Shown here one piece after another: positions 57,383-64,000 of a DNA stretch of 64,000 nt (position 1 is the first letter of the stretch; each line of letters opens with the position of its first letter). Source of the DNA: Lactiplantibacillus brownii (GTDB taxonomy: Bacteria; Bacillota; Bacilli; Lactobacillales; Lactobacillaceae). The stretch is from positions 682,001 through 746,000 of the forward strand of contig NZ_JAVCWF010000001.1 in the NCBI RefSeq assembly GCF_031085375.1, written 5' to 3'. Below the pieces are notes generated by a model that did not search any database, was not told the DNA's origin, and was given only the letters and a program-made list of their open reading frames with translations. A program made the translations under genes and the position numbers.

Positions 57383-58234
57383 ATGACAAAATTACATCCA
57401 ATTACTGTTAGTTCCTGGACACTTGGTGATCAATGCACTTTCGAAGATCGTTGTAAGGCAGCAAGTGCTGCTGGTTATGATGGTATCGGGCTACGGGCTG
57501 AAACCTATGTCGATGCGTTGAATGAAGGCTTAACTGATGAAGATATTTTAGCAATTTTAGCCAAATACAACATTCGTTGCACTGAAGTTGAATATATTGT
57601 TCAGTGGTGTGAACCAACCCGTTCCTATGAACAGAAGTATAAGGAACAAGCTTGTTTCCACATGTGTGAACTCTTCGGTGTTAAACATATCAACACTGGG
57701 TTGATGGAAGATTACAGCATTGCGTATACCGCCAAGAAATTGCAAGAATTGGCAGCGCGTGCGGGCGACTTAATTATTGCGCTAGAACCAATGCCATATA
57801 GTGGTTTACCAAACTTGGACAAGACTTGGCAGATCATGCAACAAGCTGACTGCGATAATGTTTACATGTTATTAGATATGTGGCACTGGGTACGCGCAAA
57901 TCAACCATATGATCTATTAACCAAGGAACAAGCTAAGCGCGTTATTTCTATTCAGATTGACGATGCCTACACCCGACCATATGCCATGTCCATTTTGCGT
58001 GACGAGTCGATGCACGATCGTTTAGCACCAGGTGCTGGTGATTTGGATACGGTTGGCTTCGTTAAAATGATCAAGGATGCCGGTGTTGATCCAAAGGTCA
58101 TTGGTGTCGAAGTAATTTCTGATCAATATATGGCCAAAGGAATTGATTATGTGGCCGATTATACTTACAAGCAGACGGTTTCAGTTTTGAAGCAAGCTTG
58201 GCCTGAAATTTTAAAAGAACCGGTCAAAGCTTAA
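57383..58234 (+). CDS. TIM-barrel isomerase/epimerase-family protein, possible 3-dehydroshikimate dehydratase
   Basis: 283 residues of the xylose-isomerase-like AP_endonuc_2 family. Likely metal-site motifs: IALEPMP (Glu), MLLDMWHWVRA (Asp/His), QIDDAYTR, and GVEVIS (Glu). The same fold is used by IolE and by QuiC/AsbF-type 3-dehydroshikimate dehydratases. With two shikimate dehydrogenases and hydroaromatic-type carriers in the operon, dehydratase (making protocatechuate) is the favoured but unproven reading. ATG 57383 follows GGAGGAAA by 8 nt. First gene of the operon. Confidence 0.6.
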   Translation: MTKLHPITVSSWTLGDQCTFEDRCKAASAAGYDGIGLRAETYVDALNEGLTDEDILAILAKYNIRCTEVEYIVQWCEPTRSYEQKYKEQACFHMCELFGVKHINTGLMEDYSIAYTAKKLQELAARAGDLIIALEPMPYSGLPNLDKTWQIMQQADCDNVYMLLDMWHWVRANQPYDLLTKEQAKRVISIQIDDAYTRPYAMSILRDESMHDRLAPGAGDLDTVGFVKMIKDAGVDPKVIGVEVISDQYMAKGIDYVADYTYKQTVSVLKQAWPEILKEPVKA

Positions 58235-58267
58235 ATAACAAGGTAAATAACGAGGGAGCGAATAGTT

Positions 58268-59107
58268 ATGACGAATAGTTGGTTAGGATTAACGGATAAA
58301 GTTGTTGCGATTACAGGTGCTGTTGGCGGTATGGGAACAAAATTTTGTGAGGAATTTGCAAAACAAGGTGCCAAAATTGTCTTGATTGATATGATTGCCG
58401 ATAAAACACAAATCTATGCTGAAGAATTAACGAAAAAGTACGGTGTGGAAACGTTAGCGGTGCAATGTAATACCACGGATGAAGCAGAAGTTGACGCAAC
58501 CGTTAAAGCGGTGATCGATAAATTTGGGAAAATTGACGTGTTAGTCAATACGGCGGCGATTCTACGTTTTTCACCACTTGAAGCCTTACGCTTGGACGAA
58601 TGGCAAACTGCTTTAAATGTTAATTTGACGGGTTACTTCCTAATGTCACAACGGTTCGGCCGCGTCATGATTCAGCAAAAACATGGCACGATGGTTCACA
58701 TTTCAACTGTCGCTTCACGTTCGCCTGAAACCTACAGTGGTGCCTACAGTACGACCAAAGCAGCTGTAAACATGATGTCAAAGCAAATGGCTGCTGAATG
58801 GGGTCAATATGGTGTTCGGAGCAACTGTGTTTTACCTTGCTTGGTTAAGACACCGTTATCCGCCAACTTCTATAGTGATCCAGCTGTTGAAAATGGCCGC
58901 AAACGGTTAGTCGCTAGTCGGCGTATCGGAACCTTGGATGATATCGCTAATACCGTTTTATTCATGGCCAGTGACCGTTCTGATTATACTAATGGCGATG
59001 AAGTGACTGTTGATGGTGGCTTACACATGATGATGTCAGACATGATTCCTAAGCCAGGCGGCCGTCGTCAATATGCCATCGATCATCATCAACCAGCTAA
59101 AAAATAA
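58268..59107 (+). CDS. Short-chain dehydrogenase/reductase
   Basis: 279 residues, classical SDR: cofactor loop TGAVGGMG near residue 17, NTAA (NNAG equivalent), catalytic Ser in HISTVASRSPE and YxxxK in YSTTK. Acidic LIDM after beta-2 favours NAD(H). Second gene of the hydroaromatic operon; it may oxidise or reduce a ring hydroxyl/carbonyl of quinate/shikimate derivatives. Substrate not identifiable. Confidence 0.8.
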   Translation: MTNSWLGLTDKVVAITGAVGGMGTKFCEEFAKQGAKIVLIDMIADKTQIYAEELTKKYGVETLAVQCNTTDEAEVDATVKAVIDKFGKIDVLVNTAAILRFSPLEALRLDEWQTALNVNLTGYFLMSQRFGRVMIQQKHGTMVHISTVASRSPETYSGAYSTTKAAVNMMSKQMAAEWGQYGVRSNCVLPCLVKTPLSANFYSDPAVENGRKRLVASRRIGTLDDIANTVLFMASDRSDYTNGDEVTVDGGLHMMMSDMIPKPGGRRQYAIDHHQPAKK

Positions 59108-59190
59108 CGATTATTTTATCAGACAAATTGACGAAGGAGACTGGGACGACTGTCTCGGTCTCTTTCACGCTTGAGGAAACGGAGATTTTT

Positions 59191-60078
59191 ATGATGGAGA
59201 AACGAATTTCAGGTACGACAGGCTTATTTACACTACTCGGTTCACCAGTGGGGCATTCGGGCTCACCCGCGATGTATAATTTTAGCTTTCAACAGCAAGG
59301 CTTAGACTATGCCTACTTAGCATTTGATGTGAAAAAGGACCAAATGCCAGAAGCAATTGACGCATTGAGATTATTCAAAGTTCGTGGCAGTAACGTGACC
59401 ATGCCATGTAAGAGTGTCGCGGCAACGTTAGCGGATGAGTTGTCACCAGCTGCCAAGATTGTTGGCGCAATTAATGTCATCGTTAACGATAATGGGAAGC
59501 TGACTGGGCATATTACGGATGGTATCGGGTTTGTCCGTAACTTGAAAGAAAATGGCGTTGAAGTTGCCGGTAAAAAGCTTGTTATTTTAGGAGCTGGTGG
59601 TGCGGCAACCGCTGTGCAAGTTCAATGTGCCTTAGATGGGGCCAAAGCGATAACGATCTTTAATCAAGATGATGCATTTTATGCGAATGCCGAAAAGACG
59701 CAACAAAAACTCAAGGCTGTTAAGCCAGACGTTGAAGTTAAAGTTTATCCATTAGCTGACCAAGCGCGATTGACTGCAGAAATTAAAAAGGCTGATATTT
59801 TAGTCAATGCGACGATTGTTGGGATGAAACCTTTAGATCACCAATCATTAGTCGATCCGAGTGAGTTACGGCCAGACTTAGTCGTTGCGGATACCGTCTA
59901 TAATCCACTTAAAACCAAACTGATTGAAGATGCCGAAGCGCTAGGCTGTACGGTAGCCCCCGGCAAAGGCATGTTGTTATGGCAAGGTGATGCAGCATAC
60001 ACGCTGTTCACGGGTAAAGCAATGCCAACCGCGGAATATCAAGCCTATGAAGCACGGCAAGCGGCTAAGACACACTAG
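59191..60078 (+). CDS. Shikimate/quinate dehydrogenase family protein, paralog 1 (variant)
   Basis: 295 residues. Substrate-binding SPVGHSGSPAMYN (Ser pair), catalytic Lys in NVTMPCKS, catalytic Asp in HITDGIGF, dinucleotide loop GAGGAATAV. The usual NTDG is ITDG and GAVNT is GAINV, changes beside the ring-binding pocket that paralog 2 largely lacks. So it may act on quinate or another relative rather than shikimate. ATG 59191 is 6 nt after GGAG; ATG 59194 equally possible; earlier start 59128 lacks a site. Confidence 0.85.
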   Translation: MMEKRISGTTGLFTLLGSPVGHSGSPAMYNFSFQQQGLDYAYLAFDVKKDQMPEAIDALRLFKVRGSNVTMPCKSVAATLADELSPAAKIVGAINVIVNDNGKLTGHITDGIGFVRNLKENGVEVAGKKLVILGAGGAATAVQVQCALDGAKAITIFNQDDAFYANAEKTQQKLKAVKPDVEVKVYPLADQARLTAEIKKADILVNATIVGMKPLDHQSLVDPSELRPDLVVADTVYNPLKTKLIEDAEALGCTVAPGKGMLLWQGDAAYTLFTGKAMPTAEYQAYEARQAAKTH

Positions 60079-60093
60079 AAAGGGGTGGCAGTT

Positions 60094-60978
60094 ATGGAAG
60101 CAAGAATTGATGGTCATACAACCATGTTAGGACTGTTTGGGTCACCAGTAGGCCATTCAGGTTCACCAGCAATGTATAATTATAGTTTTGAAAAAAAGGG
60201 AATCAATGCCGCTTATCTAGCTTTTGATGTACAAGCCGATGACATGGCGAGCGCGTTAACTAAAATGCGCGTCTTGAACATGCGTGGTGCGAACGTTACG
60301 ATGCCGTGCAAGAAAATTGCGGCAAAGCTGGTTGATGAACTGTCACCAGCTGCGGAATTGATCGGAGCGGTCAACACGATTGTTAATAATGATGGTGTCT
60401 TAGTGGGTCACAACACAGATGGGGTGGGGTTCGTCGAAAATCTGCGCCATCATGGCGTTGAACCTCAAGGAAAAAAGGTCACTATCTTGGGTGCTGGTGG
60501 TGCGGCTACTGCGATTGCCGTTCAACTAGCTTTGGATGGCGCGACCACGATTCATATTTTTAATCCACGAGACGATTTTTACAAAAATGCTGAATTAACC
60601 GCTCAAAAAATCATGCAAAAAGTACCCACTTGTCAAGTAACCGTTGGGGATATTAATGATCAATCCGCGCTTGCTCAAGCTATCGCACAAAGTGACATTT
60701 TATCGAACGCGACGAAAGCTGGGATGGCGCCAAATATTGAGCAGACGAATATCAAAGATATGAACGTTTTTCGCGATGATTTAGTTGTTACTGATACTGT
60801 TTATAACCCAGCCGTGACTAAAATGTTGGCGGATGCTGCTGAGCATGGCAGTCAGACCATTGGCGGTAAGGGGATGCTCGTTTGGCAAGGTGCCGCGGCC
60901 TTTAAACTGTATTCTGGTCAAGATATGCCGGTTGCAGAAGTGACGCAATTGTTCTTCTCGGCTAGTGGAGGACATTGA
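60094..60978 (+). CDS. Shikimate dehydrogenase, paralog 2 (canonical motifs)
   Basis: 294 residues, paralogous to the previous gene along its whole length (tandem duplication). Motifs: SPVGHSGSPAMYN, NVTMPCKK, GAVNTIV, GHNTDGVGF, GAGGAATAI, and a C-terminal GKGMLVWQGAAAF. Interconverts 3-dehydroshikimate and shikimate; in this context probably catabolic, since it is not beside other aro genes. AGGGGTGG precedes ATG 60094. The next gene's ribosome site lies within its end. Confidence 0.88.
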   Translation: MEARIDGHTTMLGLFGSPVGHSGSPAMYNYSFEKKGINAAYLAFDVQADDMASALTKMRVLNMRGANVTMPCKKIAAKLVDELSPAAELIGAVNTIVNNDGVLVGHNTDGVGFVENLRHHGVEPQGKKVTILGAGGAATAIAVQLALDGATTIHIFNPRDDFYKNAELTAQKIMQKVPTCQVTVGDINDQSALAQAIAQSDILSNATKAGMAPNIEQTNIKDMNVFRDDLVVTDTVYNPAVTKMLADAAEHGSQTIGGKGMLVWQGAAAFKLYSGQDMPVAEVTQLFFSASGGH

Positions 60979-60979
60979 A

Positions 60980-62215
60980 ATGGCGACTAATTCTAACAAA
61001 AAGTATTACATTACGGCATTTGCCCTTTACTTTGCTTACTTTATCTTAGGAATTGCTTCTTCAATTATGGGTCAATATAAAACGGCTTTTGCAAAGGCCT
61101 GGGGGGCTGGCACCTTAGCTAATGGCACGGTCGATGTGAGTATGGTTGTGTCGGTCATCGCAGCATATGGCTTAGGACGATTGATTGCCTATCCATTTGC
61201 AGGGCCAGTTTCCGATAAAATTGGTCGGCGAATTAGTGGCTTCATTGGCATTTCGTTATACGCGGTCTTCTTCTTCTGTATGATCAGTGTTCATAGTCTG
61301 TGGTGGGCTTATGCCATTGGGATTGTCAATGGGATTGCAAACTCATTCTTAGACACTTGTGTTTCGCCAAGCGTGATGGAAATTTTTCCAAAATCAGCTT
61401 CAATTGCGAATTTATTTACCAAGTTTGCCATTACTTTGGCCCAATTTATTTTACCGTTTGTCATTGGCTTAGTTGCTAGTGCACAGCTGTCATATCAGGT
61501 CATCTTCATTGGTTGCGGTATTTTGATGATTATTGACGCGATTTTAATTTTGATTCTGCCATTTCCTGCTCAAAAGTCAGCGACAACGACGACTAAAACG
61601 ACCGATTCACAACCTAAGCATCGTTTTAGTCCGGCCGCAATTGCTTCAATTTTAATTGGTTTTACGAGTTCGGCTACTTTTATGATTTGGCTGAATTGTA
61701 ATCAAGAATTAGGGCTTAGTTATGGTATTAAGAATCCTAGTACGTTGCAATCATTTTATGCGGTGGGTGCTACGGTAGCAGTACTGTTAACGGCGCAATT
61801 TATCCATATGGGTTTGAAAGAAACCACTGTGCTGATCTTGTACCCAAGTATTTCAATTATCATGTTATTGCTTTGCTACTTTATCGAACAGCCAATCATT
61901 TTATATATCGGTAGCTTTGTCATCGGTTATGCCGCAGCTGGCGGGGTCTTACAATTGGCGACTTCGACGACTATCGGGTTCTTTCCTGATAGTAAAGGCT
62001 TGGCGACTTCGTTGGTGATGATTGCTTCAAGTATTGCCAATTATGTGGTCTTGTCGGTGGCAGCCTATTTGACAAAAGTTACGGGTACCGGGGCACCACG
62101 GATGATTATTCTAATGAATATCGTGATTACGTTAGTTGGGGTCGGTTTAGCGATCATCGTTAAACGTCATGGCGCCTCAGCAGCTACTGTCCCTGGTGTA
62201 GAAGCCGAAAGCTAG
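60980..62215 (+). CDS. MFS transporter (hydroaromatic acid type, inferred), paralog 2
   Basis: 411 residues, 12 hydrophobic segments, motif A GPVSDKIGRRISG between TM2 and TM3. Paralogous to the carrier at 54776. Last gene of the five-gene operon (57383-62215) and almost overlapping the dehydrogenase, so it likely imports the pathway substrate. ATG 60980 lies 8 nt after GGAGG. The Ser/Thr-rich loop after TM6 is typical of MFS. Confidence 0.8.
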   Translation: MATNSNKKYYITAFALYFAYFILGIASSIMGQYKTAFAKAWGAGTLANGTVDVSMVVSVIAAYGLGRLIAYPFAGPVSDKIGRRISGFIGISLYAVFFFCMISVHSLWWAYAIGIVNGIANSFLDTCVSPSVMEIFPKSASIANLFTKFAITLAQFILPFVIGLVASAQLSYQVIFIGCGILMIIDAILILILPFPAQKSATTTTKTTDSQPKHRFSPAAIASILIGFTSSATFMIWLNCNQELGLSYGIKNPSTLQSFYAVGATVAVLLTAQFIHMGLKETTVLILYPSISIIMLLLCYFIEQPIILYIGSFVIGYAAAGGVLQLATSTTIGFFPDSKGLATSLVMIASSIANYVVLSVAAYLTKVTGTGAPRMIILMNIVITLVGVGLAIIVKRHGASAATVPGVEAES

Positions 62216-62243
62216 CCCATCGTAGCTAGTTCATAGCGCATTA

Positions 62244-62370
62244 TCCGTCTCCGTGAACCAGCACGTTTGCTGCGAGGCAACCCTGCAGCCAAAGAACGGT
62301 CTGCAGGGCGAAATCCACGTTTTAAAAGTCAGCCAGACATTAACCTGGGTAAGCTCACCCAGCTAAGTGT
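62244..62370 (+). ncRNA. Structured RNA element, copy 2 (right border of shikimate island)
   Basis: Same order of motifs as copy 1 (54628-54732): TCCGTCTCCG, CAGCA-cgtt-TGCTG, CCCTGCAG/CTGCAGGG around loop CCAAAGAACGGT, then AGCCAGAC, a CTGGGT-aagct-c-ACCCAG hairpin and CTAAGTGT. About 22 nt longer because of inserts in the 3' half. Starts 29 bp after the MFS stop. CAGCAAACG (62378-62386) could re-pair with CGTTTGCTG (62264-62272). Confidence 0.65.
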
Positions 62371-62487
62371 CTCGACACAGCAAACGAGCTGGTCCACTCC
62401 GACGTTAAATCGCAATTTAACAAAGAAACAGTGATAAATCTAGTATCAACGAAAGCTCGATTGATATTGGGCTTATTGATTAATTCA

Positions 62488-62525
62488 GGCGTCATTAATA
62501 CGGAGAGGTATTAGTGACGTTTTTT
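62488..62525 (+). terminator. Terminator downstream of structured RNA copy 2
   Basis: CGTCATTAATAC-ggagag-GTATTAGTGACG with one G-U, then T6. Between 62371 and 62487 a GTTAAAT-cgca-ATTTAAC hairpin and TATCAA/TTGATA are visible but no gene. Confidence 0.85.
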
Positions 62526-62603
62526 GATATTTGGAAATGAGTACCAAGTTTGACTGGAGGCTTGCTAGCAATCAATGTTAGGAAGGATTAATTAGCGCAG
62601 GGC

Positions 62604-62733
62604 GGGCTGGAAGAGGCTCAGTGGTGAAATTTCTCTTGGCTGGTGGGATTTTCCAGCCTAGAAGAAAGCTCGGCTTGTGAGACCGACCTTTGGCTCACAA
62701 ACGTGGCCACCACGTTCCAGCGTCTTCCAGCCC
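62604..62733. repeat. Inverted-repeat-rich, three-way-junction-like segment
   Basis: Closing stem GGGCTGGAAGA/TCTTCCAGCCC (62604-62614/62723-62733), inner GTGGTG/CACCAC (62621-62626/62708-62713), hairpins GGCTGG/CCAGCC (62638-62643/62653-62658) and TTGTGAG/CTCACAA (62675-62681/62694-62700). No credible coding frame. Could be a structured RNA of either strand or a small non-autonomous repeat (MITE-like). Confidence 0.5.
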
Positions 62734-62799
62734 AACCGAAGCGGGAATCGGAACAGCTCTTGCAACTATTGGTACGATGCTGGAATTAATCAATGGCAC

Positions 62800-62834
62800 A
62801 AAAAAGCTATCAGCGATTAACGCACTGATAGCTT
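62800..62834 (-). terminator. Terminator of the LURP-one gene
   Basis: On the minus strand AAGCTATCAG / CTGATAGCTT followed by T5, just after the stop codon. Confidence 0.85.
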
Positions 62835-62841
62835 ATAATCA

Positions 62842-63405
62842 TTATGTTTGTGGTAATTTGTTATGCGGATGCAACGTATAGTTACTTTCGCCGAAGGTCA
62901 TGTTATAGCCTTCTTGTGGGGATTGCGATCGTTCACGGTTGGTTGGCTTTTGCCAGTGATCCAGAATCGCGGCGATACAAATACAAATTGGTTCGGTTGT
63001 TTCATCACTAATTGCGAGTTCAAAAGCTTCGCCGTTTGTTGTGACGACCGGTCGCATTGTCATGACTAGTTCAGTCCCGTGATAGATGCGGTAATTTTCA
63101 TTGCTGAGACTTCCCATGATGATCCAGCGGAGTTTACGAACATAGATCATTTCATGCCAAAAGCCCAAAGTCTTACTAATTGAGCCGACGTTTTGACGGT
63201 TGTAGTACAAATCAAACTTCGGCAATAGGCCGAGTGAGGTTTGTTTTATTTCGGCAAGTAGTTCGCCTTGAATCGCATAGAGGCTGAGCGCATCTTGACG
63301 TCGACCCCAACGACCGACGAGTAAGTAGTGTGACTGACCGTGCTCATCACGAACGATGCGAGCGCCCTTAGCAAAACTATTGCGACTGAAATATAATTTA
63401 CGCAT
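62842..63405 (-). CDS. LURP-one-related (tubby-like fold) family protein
   Basis: 187 residues. The LURP-one/YxjI pattern is seen: LYAIQGELLAEIKQTSLGLLPKFDLYYNRQNVGSISKTL with repeated beta-strand units, and YRIYHGTELVMTM. The family adopts a phospholipid-scramblase/tubby-like barrel; its role in bacteria is unknown. The C-terminal ~35 residues are polar and disordered-looking. RBS GAGGG. Confidence 0.65.
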   Translation of the reverse strand: MRKLYFSRNSFAKGARIVRDEHGQSHYLLVGRWGRRQDALSLYAIQGELLAEIKQTSLGLLPKFDLYYNRQNVGSISKTLGFWHEMIYVRKLRWIIMGSLSNENYRIYHGTELVMTMRPVVTTNGEAFELAISDETTEPICICIAAILDHWQKPTNRERSQSPQEGYNMTFGESNYTLHPHNKLPQT

Positions 63406-63429
63406 GTCAAACCCTCATTTCCCGGTTAA

Positions 63430-64000
63430 CTATTGATTAGCTAACACTTCCAAAATGGCTTTACCGACACCATCGTTCACATTAGTTTCTGTCACGTGGT
63501 TCGCGAGCTGTTTAACTTCGGCCGTAGCGTTACCCATGGCGTAGCTCGTGCCAGCGAGTTTCAACATGGAAACGTCGTTGTTGTTGTCGCCAATTGCCAT
63601 AACGTTACTCATAGGTGTGTTGAGCATATTGGCATACCGCTCAACGGCGATCCCTTTTTGGGCGTTAATATTATTGATTTCAATATTCGAGCGCGCCGAA
63701 GAGGTGATCTTAATGGAAGAATGTTTGGCTAATAATTCAGTTGATAATGGTTTTAATTTTTCCGGACCAGCTTGGCTGAACGTAATGATCTTCATGACGT
63801 GATTCTTAGGATCGTCAAGGAGTTCATTGTAATCAGTTACATAGTTGATATCCATTAATTCTAGCCGAGCGGTTGCTAACGTTACGGCAATTTTAAAGGA
63901 AGTATCCGGATTTAAATTTGTTAATAAGTGGGCAATTTGTTCAACCCGCTTAGCTTTGCTATTAGAGTAGACGCCGTCGTTACCAACGACTTCGTAGTAG
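63430..64000 (-). CDS. Cof-type HAD hydrolase, C-terminal part (5' end outside window)
   Basis: The minus-strand frame is open from 64000 to the stop at 63430, so the ATG at 63855 is internal. HAD motifs III/IV are present: the Lys in NAQKGIAVERY and GDNNNDVSMLKLAG. The cap region is type C2 (Cof/YidA group). These enzymes dephosphorylate sugar phosphates, flavin or pyridoxal phosphates; substrate unknown. 24 bp upstream of the LURP-one gene on the same strand, so likely co-transcribed. Confidence 0.85.
   Translation of the reverse strand, partial: YYEVVGNDGVYSNSKAKRVEQIAHLLTNLNPDTSFKIAVTLATARLELMDINYVTDYNELLDDPKNHVMKIITFSQAGPEKLKPLSTELLAKHSSIKITSSARSNIEINNINAQKGIAVERYANMLNTPMSNVMAIGDNNNDVSMLKLAGTSYAMGNATAEVKQLANHVTETNVNDGVGKAILEVLANQ

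Noticed and set aside
62690..62881. Plus-strand 63-codon frame (MAHKRGHHV...)
   Set aside because: Runs through inverted repeats, a minus-strand terminator and the end of the LURP-one gene; no ribosome site.

Overview
The window is chromosomal DNA of a low-to-moderate GC lactic acid bacterium. Gene content and order (hprK-lgt-gpsA-galU, trxB, pgm, uvrBA, luxS, rapZ-yvcK-whiA, clpP, rpoN, cggR-gap-pgk-tpi-eno, secG-est-rnr-smpB, glnPQ) closely match what I recall for the Lactiplantibacillus plantarum group. Species level cannot be fixed from the sequence alone. Most genes are co-directional (+), start with ATG/TTG/GTG behind strong GGAGG sites, and end at clear intrinsic terminators.

Layout. 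1-5 kb: end of phoU, two small membrane proteins, then the HPr kinase / lipoprotein / glycerol-3-P / UDP-glucose operon. 5-11.5 kb: an accessory stretch with an EAL protein that keeps its catalytic residues, an NADH oxidase, and a membrane-anchored degenerate-EAL / two-TM protein / processive glycosyltransferase operon whose last gene is split by a 1.05 kb IS982-like element. 11.6-31 kb: thioredoxin reductase, phosphoglucomutase, VanX-like dipeptidase, drug efflux, UvrBA, LuxS, ArgGH and RapZ-YvcK-WhiA. 31.2-31.8 kb: no gene, but a nested set of long inverted repeats that looks like a large ornate noncoding RNA. 32.5-34.6 kb: an orphan oligopeptide-binding lipoprotein behind a Cys-rich leader peptide and an intrinsic terminator (probable attenuator), followed by an IS3-family element. 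36-51 kb: clpP with a CtsR box, tRNA-Arg(CCG), rpoN, the central glycolytic operon, a ClC channel, secG, esterase, RNase R and SmpB. 51-64 kb: AadE-like protein, glutamine-type ABC transporter, and a 7.5 kb hydroaromatic (shikimate/quinate type) catabolic island with two paralogous MFS carriers, two paralogous shikimate dehydrogenases, a dehydratase-like TIM barrel, an SDR and a divergent LysR regulator. The island is bracketed by two directly oriented copies of a conserved structured RNA. The window closes with a LURP-one protein and a Cof-type HAD phosphatase that runs off the end.

Most notable: (i) the ~540-nt structured RNA at 31233-31773; (ii) the structured-RNA repeat pair at 54628-54732 and 62244-62370 flanking the shikimate island; (iii) the Cys-rich attenuator before the peptide-binding protein; (iv) IS disruption of a probable c-di-GMP-linked exopolysaccharide synthase. 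No CRISPR array, prophage or rRNA was seen.
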